Assembly (NCBI GenBank): GCA_028281025.1
Contig: JANQKR010000038.1
Span: 44,638-108,637, forward strand
Length of the DNA stretch: 64,000 nt
DNA from: Croceivirga sp.
GTDB taxonomy: Bacteria; Bacteroidota; Bacteroidia; Flavobacteriales; Flavobacteriaceae
Reading direction: 5' to 3'
The notes under the pieces are model-generated. The model ran no database searches, was not told the origin of the DNA, and saw nothing but the letters and a program-made list of their open reading frames with translations. The translations under genes and the position numbers were made by a program. Shown here in pieces: positions 18,303-26,864 of this stretch. Numbering within the stretch: position 1 is the first letter of the stretch; the number at the start of each line of letters is the position of its first letter.

Positions 18303-18938
18303 ATGACACAAATGGTCAAAACGGAAGGACTTCAGTTTAAGTACCCGGGGGGACAGGCTTTTGAGTTTCCCAATATTATTTTGAATAGCCAGGAACATCT
18401 ATTGGTGCTGGGGCCTTCTGGGGTTGGGAAGACCACTTTACTCCATTTACTTTCGGGAATATTACCGGCCTCCAGTGGTTCCATTGTGATTAATGAAACT
18501 GAAATTACTGCTTTGGACCGAAAGGGTCTGGATTTATTTCGTGGCGCATATGTTGGGCTCATTTTTCAGCAATACCATTTCATAAAATCCTTGAACGTTG
18601 ATGAAAACCTTAGGTTACGGCAGAACTTTCCCAAAAAAACCATGGATAAGGAGCGAAGGTTTGCCATTGCGGAACGATTGGGACTGACCCCATACCTCAA
18701 GAAAAAGGTAATGCAATTGAGTCAAGGACAGCAACAACGACTGTCCATAGCTTTGGGGTTGATCCATCGACCCCAGGTAGTCTTTGCCGACGAACCCACC
18801 TCCAATTTGGATGATTTTAACTGTAATCAGGTTATAAATTTGTTAAAAGATGAGGCTGAATTATGTGGGAGCAGTTTGGTCATTATAACCCACGACCAAC
18901 GGGTTACCCAACATTTTTCAAATCAAATTGTGCTATGA
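18303..18938 (+). CDS. ABC transporter ATP-binding protein (LolD/MacB class), zinc-island
   Basis: 211 residues: Walker A GPSGVGKTTL (about 39-48), Q-loop region FQQYHFIKSLNV, signature LSQGQQQRLSIALG, Walker B VVFADEPTSNLDD. It pairs with the FtsX-type permease whose ATG overlaps its stop (ATGA, 18935-18938). The arrangement ATPase, FtsX-type permease, secreted protein(s), under apparent Fur-family control recalls the zinc-repressed ABC clusters I know from Pseudomonas (PA4063-PA4066) and Vibrio (Zrg), where a separate His-rich protein is present; here the His-rich stretch is inside the permease. Confidence 0.88.
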   Translation: MTQMVKTEGLQFKYPGGQAFEFPNIILNSQEHLLVLGPSGVGKTTLLHLLSGILPASSGSIVINETEITALDRKGLDLFRGAYVGLIFQQYHFIKSLNVDENLRLRQNFPKKTMDKERRFAIAERLGLTPYLKKKVMQLSQGQQQRLSIALGLIHRPQVVFADEPTSNLDDFNCNQVINLLKDEAELCGSSLVIITHDQRVTQHFSNQIVL

Positions 18939-20365
18939 ACCTTTTGTATTTAGCCTATCGCAACATGGTCTCAAAACCCTTGAATATGGTTTTGAGCCTG
19001 GTACTTTTGGTACTTAGCGTTTCCTTGGTCACTTTTGTCCTGCAGCTCGGTAAGCAACTGAACGGACAAATGGACAAGAACATTACCCCAGTAGACATGG
19101 TCGTTGGGGCCAAAGGGAGCCCATTGCAGTTGGTGCTTTCCTCCGTTTTGCATATTGACGTACCTACGGGTAACATTAAACTGAAGGAGGCGGAGTCCAT
19201 TAAGAATCATCCCTTTGTGGGGTCTGCCATATCCGTTTCCTATGGGGATAACTACAAAGGGTATCGCATTTTGGGTACGGAACCGGGTTATTTGGATAAT
19301 TATGGTGTTGTTTTAAGCGCGGGAGGTTTATTTCAACAACCTTTTGAAATAGTGGCTGGGAATACCGTTGCCAAAAAATTGGGACTCCAAATAGGGGATA
19401 GGATTACCAGTTCCCATGGTTTGGCCGCTGCCGGTGGGGAAGCGCATGACGATCATCCCTTCACCATTGTTGGCGTTTTGGAGCCCTCTGGCACTGTGGT
19501 CGATCAGTTGCTGGTATGTGATTTGGAAAGTATCTGGGATGCCCACGCGCATGATGGTGGGGAACATCATGATGAAGGTGAAGAGCTTGAAGATGAGGAA
19601 CATGACCACGAAGAACATGATCATGAGGAACATGACCACGAGGAACACGACCATGAGGAACACGATCATGAGGAACATGACCACGAGGAACACGACCATG
19701 AGGAACACGACCATGAGGAACACGACCATGAAGAACATGATCATAAGGAACATGAAGGTGGACAACAGGTTCATGATGAAGCTAACGACACCGGACACGA
19801 TCATGAAGATCATGATGATGAACTTGAGATTACCTCTCTTTTGGTGAAATTCAAAAGTCCGTTGGGCCTGGTACAGTTACCGCGCTTTATCAATGAAAAT
19901 ACCAATATGCAGGCCGCCCTTCCCGGTTTTGAGATACAACGGCTTATGGGTTTCCTGGGTTCTGGGGTAAAGACCATAAACGGTATCGCTTTTGCCATTC
20001 TGTTCGTTTCTGGTTTCAGTATTTTCATTAGTCTATTGAAGACCATACGGGAACGAAGACAGGAATTGGCATTGTTGCGTACCTATGGCCTGGGAACACG
20101 AAAATTACTCTTCTTGGTATTGTTTGAAGGGCTCCTCTTGGCCTTAATAGGATTTTGGCTTGGATGGGTATTCGGTCGTTTGGCCCTGGCCCTGGCTTCG
20201 GGGTATATTGAATCGGGATATGGGTATGTTTTGCAATTGAATGGACCCGATCTTCCCGAGTTGTTACTTTTTGGGGTAACTTTGGTCATAGCCATGATTG
20301 CTGTTTTGTTGGCGTCCACGTCGATTTTTAAACTGAACATTTCGAAAACCTTGGCCGATGTATAA
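18935..20365 (+). CDS. FtsX/MacB-type ABC permease with histidine-rich periplasmic insertion
   Basis: 476 residues from the ATG at 18935. An upstream in-frame ATG at 18863 lies inside the ATPase gene and would add residues ahead of the first membrane segment. Layout: TM1 (about 13-35), a large periplasmic domain, then three C-terminal membrane segments (about 355-475), the type-VII ABC topology. Residues 221-270 are ten tandem EEHDH units, flanked by HAHDGGEHHDEG and later HDHEDHDDE, giving dozens of His/Asp/Glu in one loop. Such stretches in ZnuA or Zrg-type proteins bind zinc weakly and in number. The stop overlaps the next gene by 8 bases. A capture or sensing role for periplasmic zinc is inference. 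Confidence 0.88.
   Translation: MNLLYLAYRNMVSKPLNMVLSLVLLVLSVSLVTFVLQLGKQLNGQMDKNITPVDMVVGAKGSPLQLVLSSVLHIDVPTGNIKLKEAESIKNHPFVGSAISVSYGDNYKGYRILGTEPGYLDNYGVVLSAGGLFQQPFEIVAGNTVAKKLGLQIGDRITSSHGLAAAGGEAHDDHPFTIVGVLEPSGTVVDQLLVCDLESIWDAHAHDGGEHHDEGEELEDEEHDHEEHDHEEHDHEEHDHEEHDHEEHDHEEHDHEEHDHEEHDHEEHDHKEHEGGQQVHDEANDTGHDHEDHDDELEITSLLVKFKSPLGLVQLPRFINENTNMQAALPGFEIQRLMGFLGSGVKTINGIAFAILFVSGFSIFISLLKTIRERRQELALLRTYGLGTRKLLFLVLFEGLLLALIGFWLGWVFGRLALALASGYIESGYGYVLQLNGPDLPELLLFGVTLVIAMIAVLLASTSIFKLNISKTLADV
19595..19744 (+). repeat. ten tandem 15-bp repeats encoding EEHDH
   Basis: Ten in-frame copies of a 15-base unit of the form GAGGAACAYGAYCAY, differing only at synonymous third positions, with a degenerate eleventh unit (KEH) after them. 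Blocks of neighbouring units share the same third-base pattern, which suggests expansion by slippage or unequal exchange. Changes in copy number would stay in frame. Confidence 0.95.
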
Positions 20366-20801
20366 ACCATTTCTTTTGTTCCTTTTTCCTGTTTTCCTTA
20401 TGGTTCAAAGCGTTTCTGCGCAGTTGGAAGTAACATGGGAGGATTTCAGCGATGTGAATTTTGAACCGATGTACAATGAAAAGTACGACGTTCACTTTTT
20501 GATGCCCAAATTTGGGGAAAGGATTAAAACCTATCAGGGAAAGAAGGTTCAGATTACCGGGTATTTTTTGGATATTTCCGGAACGGGCGAAGTTTTTTTG
20601 GTTTCAGCCAATCCAATGGCCTCCTGCTTTTTTTGCGGTGCTGCAGGGCCAGAAAGTATCGTTGAGGTCAATTTCAAGGAAAGGCCGCCCTTTAGGACGG
20701 ACCAGGTTGTTCAGGTTACGGGCGTCCTGGAATTGAATGGCGATAATGTAGATCATTGTAACTATATTTTAAAAGAGGCATCGGGAAAATTGGTGAATTG
20801 A
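20358..20801 (+). CDS. secreted CFFCG-motif protein 1 (DUF3299-like candidate)
   Basis: 147 residues with signal peptide (cleavage near VSAQ). The mature part is an OB-like beta-rich domain: TYQGKKVQITGYFLDI, then NPMASCFFCGAAGPE (Cys-Phe-Phe-Cys), then QVVQVTGVLELNGD. Zinc-repressed ABC clusters of Proteobacteria also carry a small exported protein of this kind with a cysteine motif (I recall DUF3299), so a periplasmic metal-handling partner of the ABC system is likely. It begins inside the permease stop (8-base overlap) and is paralogous to the next gene. Its own metal binding has not been shown here. Confidence 0.75.
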   Translation: MYKPFLLFLFPVFLMVQSVSAQLEVTWEDFSDVNFEPMYNEKYDVHFLMPKFGERIKTYQGKKVQITGYFLDISGTGEVFLVSANPMASCFFCGAAGPESIVEVNFKERPPFRTDQVVQVTGVLELNGDNVDHCNYILKEASGKLVN

Positions 20802-20802
20802 T

Positions 20803-21237
20803 ATGAAGACCGTAGTGCTATTGTACCTCCTGGTTTTTTCCATGGAACTGACGGCCCAAACCGCATTGGACTGGTCAGATTTGGAACGGGGCATTACCTG
20901 GAGAAAAAGCGACGCCAAAAAAGCATATCCCGGTTTTTTGGAAGCTGACTTTTCAACCAAACTCACGGATTTGGAAGGAAAGGAAGTCTCGTTGATTGGG
21001 TTTCTGTTGGTATTGGATGGAAGTCAATCGGTCTATATGCTTTCCAAAAATCCAATGGCAAGCTGTTTCTTTTGCGGTAATGGCGGGCCAGAGACCATCT
21101 CGGAAATTGCATTTGCCCAAAAAACCTCCTTTGCCATGGATGATTTGATTACGGTAACGGGAATCCTACGTTTAAATCGGGATGACCCAACCCGATGTTA
21201 CTACCTCATCGAACAAGCCGAAGCCTTTGGTATCTAA
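20803..21237 (+). CDS. secreted CFFCG-motif protein 2, paralogue of the preceding gene
   Basis: 144 residues with signal peptide ending near LTAQ. It shares with its neighbour the block NPMASCFFCGxxGPE, the preceding GKEVSLIGFLL strand and the following ITVTGILRLN strand; other regions have diverged, so this is an old tandem duplication rather than a recent one. One base separates it from the first copy. Both could form a heterodimer or hand metal between envelope sites. It is followed by the Fur-family gene after 13 bases. Confidence 0.75.
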   Translation: MKTVVLLYLLVFSMELTAQTALDWSDLERGITWRKSDAKKAYPGFLEADFSTKLTDLEGKEVSLIGFLLVLDGSQSVYMLSKNPMASCFFCGNGGPETISEIAFAQKTSFAMDDLITVTGILRLNRDDPTRCYYLIEQAEAFGI

Positions 21238-21250
21238 ATAGCAATCCAAA

Positions 21251-21655
21251 ATGGAATATGTGATCGGTGATGACCTTCTACAGCAACAAGGACTAAAAAG
21301 GACAAAATTGCGAATGGCACTTTTGGACTGTTTCTTAAACACCAAACACGCACTGTCCTATCCAGATATTAAACAGACGTTGGGAGAAGGGGTGGACAAG
21401 TCCACGCTCTACCGAAACCTGAGTGCTTTTGAAGAAGCGGGCATCATCCATCGTATTAATGATCAAAGTGGTGTTGCGAAATATGCATTTGGCAAGGTCC
21501 ACGATCATGGTCGCAATCATGCCCACTTTGTTTGCGAGCAATGCGAAACGGTCTATTGTATTGAAAAAGCGACAACAGTGGACATCAATGTTCCCAAAGG
21601 ATTTAAAACCAAGACCATACAGACCATTATCAGAGGAATCTGTTCCGATTGTTAG
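21251..21655 (+). CDS. zur: Fur-family regulator, probably Zur
   Basis: 134 residues: N-terminal winged helix with the Fur-type recognition segment DKSTLYRNLSAFEEAGIIHRI, then a dimerisation domain with HDHGRNHAHFVCEQCETVYC (the structural CxxC and His ligands) and a C-terminal GICSDC pair. Fur, Zur, PerR and Nur share this layout. Position as last gene of the His-rich ABC operon, with a MerC-like protein and a spare FolE divergent from it, points to zinc as the effector. The two palindromes at 18259 and 28265 are its proposed sites, so it would be autoregulated. Fur or PerR function cannot be excluded from sequence alone. Confidence 0.85.
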   Translation: MEYVIGDDLLQQQGLKRTKLRMALLDCFLNTKHALSYPDIKQTLGEGVDKSTLYRNLSAFEEAGIIHRINDQSGVAKYAFGKVHDHGRNHAHFVCEQCETVYCIEKATTVDINVPKGFKTKTIQTIIRGICSDC

Positions 21656-21738
21656 CAACCCGGTGGAAGGGGTAACCATGGCAACACCATATGGGCGGGT
21701 ATCGGTTATCCATAACATTTTTTGGTTTTAAAGACCGT

Positions 21739-22323
21739 TTACCAGAACGTATTCTCCAACATGGAAATAAGGGACATTCCCGCGGCCACCCCCGAAATGA
21801 ACACATTCCATTCGCGGTGCTTGACCCTCAGGACAGTGAGGAAAAGAAAGGCAATACCAACGATAAAAAGCACAACCAACAATTGTCCGAGCTCTATGCC
21901 AATATTAAAGCCCAATAAGGGGATGACAATATCGGAAGGGTCCATGATCAGGGCCTTGAAGTAATTGGAAAAGTCCATGCCATGAATCAATCCAAAGAAC
22001 AAAGCCATGCCATAGTTTTGATTCATTCTTGAAGATTTTTCGGTGGTATTTGGACCAATGACATTGTGAAGGGCCGTAATAAATATGGTAGCCGGGATAA
22101 GGAATTTTATCAAATTTGAAGGAATTGAGAAAATGTCCAGGGACACGAGGACCAAAGTGATACTATGACCAATGGTGAACGCAGTCACCAAAATTAAAAT
22201 CTTCTTCCATTGTTCGATTCGATAAACTGCACAAAGCACTACCAAGAAAAGAATATGGTCATAAGCGGCCATATCGGCAATATGGTCAAAACCTAGTTTA
22301 AGATAAAACTCAAATGGGTGCAT
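21739..22323 (-). CDS. HupE/UreJ-family membrane protein
   Basis: 194 residues with five or six membrane segments. HupE/UreJ traits: an N-terminal GFDHIADMAAYDHILFL with repeated His-Asp, a conserved FTIGHSITL and an FGLIHGMDFS. HupE/UreJ proteins are usually seen as nickel or cobalt carriers. In Bacteroidota this version is commonly found beside DUF6702, which is also so here (one-base gap). Metal specificity is unknown. It is convergent with the zur candidate gene across 83 bases with no clear terminator. Confidence 0.82.
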   Translation of the reverse strand: MHPFEFYLKLGFDHIADMAAYDHILFLVVLCAVYRIEQWKKILILVTAFTIGHSITLVLVSLDIFSIPSNLIKFLIPATIFITALHNVIGPNTTEKSSRMNQNYGMALFFGLIHGMDFSNYFKALIMDPSDIVIPLLGFNIGIELGQLLVVLFIVGIAFLFLTVLRVKHREWNVFISGVAAGMSLISMLENTFW

Positions 22324-22324
22324 C

Positions 22325-22834
22325 TTAGAATTTCAGTTGGTGAACGGCTGTTTTTTTATTGAGCATCAAGCTATTGGATTTTCCGTTGACATGGACATAG
22401 ACGATGTTGTTTTGATCAAAGAACAAGTCGGTGAAAACGGCATTTTTGATTTCCAAGGAGGTCAAGGGCGATGGTTGTTGATATTCGAAGTAAACCCATA
22501 ATGCGGTATTATCACCTTCGCCGCTCAATTTCTTATGTTTTATTTGCAATTCTACCGCCTTTTTATTGGCTTTTACATGGAAAAACTGATTGAGATAGTC
22601 CAACAATAGTTGATTGGCCTTAACCGATTCATTGGGCTGGCAAAAGGCGAGCTCCTTGCTGTAGGGGTCAAAAACCAAGGCCTCATTCACATCGGTTAAG
22701 AACAGCTTTAGGTTAATGGTCAGCAATTGTTTGCTTGATGTATACTCAATTTCGCATAATGATAGCCGTAAAGGATGGGCGACCACCTGCATGGAAGCGG
22801 CCAAAGTAATTAGAACAAATACTGATTTGAACAC
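22325..22834 (-). CDS. DUF6702-family secreted protein
   Basis: 169 residues with a signal peptide ending VVAHP; HPLRLSLCEIEYTSSKQ at the mature start, then a beta-rich domain (LTINLKLFLTDVNEAL, ALWVYFEYQQP) as in the DUF6702 family. Members usually sit between an M1 aminopeptidase gene and HupE/UreJ. Here the M1 gene is absent and an M19 dipeptidase precedes, 18 bases upstream. Function is unknown; an exported accessory of the HupE-like carrier is a reasonable guess. Confidence 0.75.
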   Translation of the reverse strand: MFKSVFVLITLAASMQVVAHPLRLSLCEIEYTSSKQLLTINLKLFLTDVNEALVFDPYSKELAFCQPNESVKANQLLLDYLNQFFHVKANKKAVELQIKHKKLSGEGDNTALWVYFEYQQPSPLTSLEIKNAVFTDLFFDQNNIVYVHVNGKSNSLMLNKKTAVHQLKF

Positions 22835-22852
22835 AGCTTGAATGCTTGCGAA

Positions 22853-24130
22853 TTAGGAGGCTTCGTTGGATTGTATCTCCTTCGCTTTAGCCTGGACTTC
22901 CTTAAAAACACGGATGAGGTTACCACCCCAGATTTTCCGGATCTGTTCCTCGGTATACCCACGCTTTACAAGTTCTATAGTGATGTTCATCACCTCACTG
23001 GCATCAAAAACCCCTTCGATTCCACCACCTCCATCGAAATCACAACCAATTCCAACATGATCTATTCCCGCTACTTTCACAATATGATCGATGTGATCGG
23101 CAACATGGGTAACGGTCGCGGGAGGGTTGGGGAATTTTTCATTCAACTCCTGAAAGGACTTCCGCAAAGCCGTTCGTTCTTCCCTCGTCATTTCCCCGAT
23201 GGGTTTCATGTTTGCCCGGAGCGCGGCTACGGCAGAGTCGCGCTTTGCGTTCGGGGGAGCTTCCCTTAGATAGTCAGCAAGCATGGTGAGTTGAACAACA
23301 CCGCCATTTTCCGCCATCATCTTCAACATTTCATCGGTCATGTTGCGTTCGTGATTGGTCACTGCCCTGGCGTTGGAGTGGCTTGCAATAATTGGTGCCT
23401 TTGACAGTTTTACGGCATCATAGAATACGCTATCATTGCCATGGGAGACGTCCACCATAATACCAAGGCGATTCATCTCACCAACGACCTTGGCACCAAA
23501 ATCACTGATACCACCGTGTTCGGTTCCGTTTGGATCGGTAGCGGAATCGGCCAAATCGTTGTTGGAAGAATGTACCAGGGTGATATAGCGTACCCCTTTT
23601 TCAAAATAAAGTTCAACATTGGAAAGATCTTTGCCGATGGGATAACCGTTCTCTATACCAATGTAAATGGCCCGTTTTCCTTCCTTTTCCAAAGCATACG
23701 CGTCATCTGGGTTTAGCGCGAGTCCAACAATATCCGAATTCTTTTGGGTAGAGGCCACGATTGAATCCATCATTTGTAAGCAGAGTGCCTTAGCTCGGGT
23801 GTTGCCATCATCATCTCGAATATCCTGGGCCACAAAGGCCGCAAAGAAGATGGCATCCAACCCGCCTTCAATCATCCGGGGATAATCCACCTTTGAGCCG
23901 GTTTCCCTCGGATCATGACGTTCTGCCATATCAAAACCCGGTTCAATCATTCGCAAGGGAGTATCCGCATGGGTATCCAGGGTGAGCACACGTTCATGAA
24001 TCTCAAGTGCCTTTTGAACCAGTTTGTCTTCTTCAGTTTTTGAATCAGTAGGAGCTGATTTTTCTTTGCATCCACCAATGAACAATATCAGGAGGAAAAA
24101 AACGGGATAGTTTTGATGTAACTTCAACAT
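22853..24130 (-). CDS. membrane dipeptidase (M19) lipoprotein
   Basis: 425 residues. The lipobox is LFIGGC at about 16-21. The M19 renal-dipeptidase zinc-site motifs are visible: DTHADTPLRM (HxD), the bridging Glu in ENGYPIG, DVSHGND, SHSNARAV and GCDFDGGGG. It hydrolyses dipeptides, including those with D-residues, at the envelope. It heads a unit with DUF6702 and HupE/UreJ. The next gene upstream starts far away, so it has its own promoter in the 94 bases before it. Confidence 0.92.
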   Translation of the reverse strand: MLKLHQNYPVFFLLILFIGGCKEKSAPTDSKTEEDKLVQKALEIHERVLTLDTHADTPLRMIEPGFDMAERHDPRETGSKVDYPRMIEGGLDAIFFAAFVAQDIRDDDGNTRAKALCLQMMDSIVASTQKNSDIVGLALNPDDAYALEKEGKRAIYIGIENGYPIGKDLSNVELYFEKGVRYITLVHSSNNDLADSATDPNGTEHGGISDFGAKVVGEMNRLGIMVDVSHGNDSVFYDAVKLSKAPIIASHSNARAVTNHERNMTDEMLKMMAENGGVVQLTMLADYLREAPPNAKRDSAVAALRANMKPIGEMTREERTALRKSFQELNEKFPNPPATVTHVADHIDHIVKVAGIDHVGIGCDFDGGGGIEGVFDASEVMNITIELVKRGYTEEQIRKIWGGNLIRVFKEVQAKAKEIQSNEAS

Positions 24131-24224
24131 AGATTCCAGTTATGTTATTGATAAGAGTTAAATGTACAACAATAGATGGGGCAGGGAACACTTTTGGTAT
24201 AAATCTTTTTGGTCTTCAATTAAC

Positions 24225-25391
24225 TTAGGTAAAATTAGCTGAGGACAACTCTTGGATCAACTTTTCCATCATCTCCATACCTTTTTCCAATTGTTCATGG
24301 CTGATGTATTCATCGGCTCTATGTGCCTGTGCAATGGACCCCGGTCCACAAATGGCAGATTGAAAACCTTCATTGGCAAATTGTCCTGCTTCTGCTGCAT
24401 AGGACACTGTATTTAGTGTTGCGTTTCCCGAAAGTCTTTTGACCAAATCTACAATAGCATCATCGGCCTTGGTATCCAAATGCGGTACGGGAGGGTGGTT
24501 CTCAACGGTCTTTATGGAAAAATCGGGAAACAGCTTCCGCAATTCTTCTTCCCGTTTACGGCAGTAAGCCTCAAATTCTGCGACAATGGACCCCATATCA
24601 TCCATGGGAATGGTGCGTAAATCCCAATAAAAATGCGCCTTATCAGCTATTACATTGGGTGCAATGCCCCCATTGACCAAACCAATGTGGATGGACGAGT
24701 GTGGCGGATGAAAACGGTCATCCAATCGCTGATTCGCGATTAATTGGTCCATTTTGTTTTCGAGCCAAAGAATCAAACGCATGGATTCGTGAATGGCGCT
24801 GACCTCCTGTTTTATACGGCTGCTGTGTCCGGCCGAGCCGTTGACATAGGTTTCAAGAATATAAATACCCTTCTGTCCAACAATGGGTTCCATTAGGGAA
24901 GGTTCGCCAATAATCGCATATTTTGGCGTTTCCCTGTAGTGGGTTTTCATGGCATGGGCCAGTTCCGGCCCTGCCAAACAACCTACTTCCTCATCATAGG
25001 AAAAAGCGAAATAAATGGGCTTTTTCAGGTTGGCTTTTACCATTTGCGGTACTGCTGCCAAACAACAGGCAATAAAGCCCTTCATATCGCAAGAACCCCT
25101 GCCATACCATTTTCCGTCCCCTTTTTCCGTGAGTACAAAAGGGTCCGTGGTCCATTCCTGGCCTTCTACGGGTACCACATCCGTATGGCCGGAAAGAATG
25201 ACCCCACCATCGATATCCGGTCCTATTCTACAATGCAATGAGGCTTTGTTCCCTTCTGCATTGGGCAATAAATTCACTTCAACACCATGGGAGGTAATGT
25301 AGTCCCTTATCCAATGGATGATACTTAAATTGCTTTCGCCCCCTAGTACTGGGAAGGAAACCAATTTTGCAAGGATGTGCTCAACTGTCAT
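24225..25391 (-). CDS. M20 deacylase, N-acetylornithine deacetylase (ArgE)-like
   Basis: 388 residues from the ATG at 25391; a longer frame reaches an ATG at 25487 inside the carrier gene, but the family begins near TVEHILAKL. M20 zinc motifs: SGHTDVVPV, GRGSCDMKG, YDEEVGC with the catalytic glutamate pair, and AHRADEY. It removes acyl groups from amino acids such as N-acetylornithine, or cleaves small peptides. It starts 5 bases after the stop of a YfcC-type carrier, which suggests uptake and breakdown of acyl-amino acids or peptides rather than arginine synthesis. Confidence 0.88.
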   Translation of the reverse strand: MTVEHILAKLVSFPVLGGESNLSIIHWIRDYITSHGVEVNLLPNAEGNKASLHCRIGPDIDGGVILSGHTDVVPVEGQEWTTDPFVLTEKGDGKWYGRGSCDMKGFIACCLAAVPQMVKANLKKPIYFAFSYDEEVGCLAGPELAHAMKTHYRETPKYAIIGEPSLMEPIVGQKGIYILETYVNGSAGHSSRIKQEVSAIHESMRLILWLENKMDQLIANQRLDDRFHPPHSSIHIGLVNGGIAPNVIADKAHFYWDLRTIPMDDMGSIVAEFEAYCRKREEELRKLFPDFSIKTVENHPPVPHLDTKADDAIVDLVKRLSGNATLNTVSYAAEAGQFANEGFQSAICGPGSIAQAHRADEYISHEQLEKGMEMMEKLIQELSSANFT

Positions 25392-25396
25392 ATAAT

Positions 25397-26794
25397 TTAA
25401 CTGTAATTTGTTGCTACTGCTATAATCAAGGCCAAAAACGCCAAGAGAAGGACGATGATCAATACGGGAAATATAAAACGAATCCATCTGTCAATAGGCA
25501 CCCGACACATACTGAGCATGGCGATGAGCCCTCCCAAGGTTGGATTCACAAGGTTGGACAATCCATCACCGATCTGAAACGCCAAAATGGTAATTTGCCT
25601 GGTGAGTCCCAAGGATTCCCCCAGTGGTAGCATTACGGGCAAGGTGGCCAATGCCTGACCGCTTCCGGAAGGGATAAAAAAATTGATTACCGTTTGGGAA
25701 ATGGACATGCAAATCGCCGAGGCATATAAAGGCAATCCCTCCAAAACCATGGAAAGCCGATATGAAATGGTGTCACCGATATTTCCCATTTCCATAAGAA
25801 CCTTTATGGTTGTTGCAAAGCCCACCATAAAAGCACCGGGTGCAGCGATTGCCACCGACTTTAAAACGGTCTCGCTCATCGTAGTGGCGCCCATTCTGGA
25901 AACCAAGCCACAAAGAAGGGCAATAATCAAAAATACCGCAGATAGCTCATTGATGTACCAATGAAGGTTAAAAACCCCATATAAAATGACCATAAGTCCA
26001 GCCATAAATATCGAAATGACCAACCAATTATTTCCACTCATTCTATATTCCTGAAGTGGTCTGGACAGCGTCAATTCGCTTACATTGAGGCCTATGCCCA
26101 AACTTTTGTGTGGATTTAGGGTGATTGCTTTAAAGTACCTCACATTGTAATAGGCCATAATGCCCAAAGCCGTAAAGCAGAGGATACTACGAAGGAGGGC
26201 GCCGGAAAACATGGACAGTTCTGCGATTTTATGTCCGGTTCCCACGGTGTAAGGGTTTATTGGAGACAACCCAAAACCGATGGTCATCGCACCCACCGAA
26301 ATTCCAGCGGCCAAAATTAAATCACCTCCCAAGGCAAGACTTAGTACCGCAGCTATGGGTACCATGGCAATATTGTTTTCATAACCCACGGCAACGCCAA
26401 GCAGACCATAAATGAAGGTCATGATGACAATGATGAGGTGTTTGTTTTTTAGACCCAATTTTTTTACAAGTGTTCCCACGGCATTCTCTACCGCCTTTGA
26501 TTTTTCCATAAACCCGAACATAATGCCGCCTGCCAGTACAATGAATATGATTTCCACAGCAGCCTTAAAACCCAACGGTATGGCTTTGAACATGTCCAAA
26601 AAACCAACGGGCGTAGCAGGAATGGTCTTGTATGAGTCGGGAACCACTGTACTTCGACCATCGATCAAAACCCGTTCATACGTCCCTGCCGGAAGTAGGT
26701 AGGTCAATAGGGTCACCAACACAATTATGCCAAATAGCATGGTAATGGCATGTGGGATACGTTTAAAAAGGGACAGATTTTTGGATGTACTCAT
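25397..26794 (-). CDS. YfcC/DcuC-family carrier
   Basis: 465 residues, about 12 membrane segments. The pair of GFGLSPINPYTVGTGHKIAE and NFFIPSGSGQALATLPVM segments is typical of the YfcC/C4-dicarboxylate carrier superfamily (ion-transporter fold with two re-entrant hairpins). Substrates in the family include dicarboxylates, arginine/ornithine and dipeptides. The operon partner, an ArgE-like deacylase, suggests acyl-amino acids or small peptides, by inference. It is preceded by 70 bases without a gene. Confidence 0.85.
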   Translation of the reverse strand: MSTSKNLSLFKRIPHAITMLFGIIVLVTLLTYLLPAGTYERVLIDGRSTVVPDSYKTIPATPVGFLDMFKAIPLGFKAAVEIIFIVLAGGIMFGFMEKSKAVENAVGTLVKKLGLKNKHLIIVIMTFIYGLLGVAVGYENNIAMVPIAAVLSLALGGDLILAAGISVGAMTIGFGLSPINPYTVGTGHKIAELSMFSGALLRSILCFTALGIMAYYNVRYFKAITLNPHKSLGIGLNVSELTLSRPLQEYRMSGNNWLVISIFMAGLMVILYGVFNLHWYINELSAVFLIIALLCGLVSRMGATTMSETVLKSVAIAAPGAFMVGFATTIKVLMEMGNIGDTISYRLSMVLEGLPLYASAICMSISQTVINFFIPSGSGQALATLPVMLPLGESLGLTRQITILAFQIGDGLSNLVNPTLGGLIAMLSMCRVPIDRWIRFIFPVLIIVLLLAFLALIIAVATNYS

Positions 26795-26864
26795 TTATCG
26801 CTAAGGGATACCCATAAACAGTTGGGTCCAAGAATTAATTCCTTTGGAATTTCATTGATTCAGG

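Noticed and set aside
19595..19744. CRISPR-like repeat array
   Set aside because: Units are directly contiguous without spacers and encode a peptide repeat inside a gene.
19328..19847. Open frames on both strands and in a second plus frame across the His-rich repeat, one very hydrophobic on the minus strand
   Set aside because: They arise because a 15-bp repeat without stops is open in several frames; the permease frame has the membrane segments, neighbours and overlaps of a real gene.
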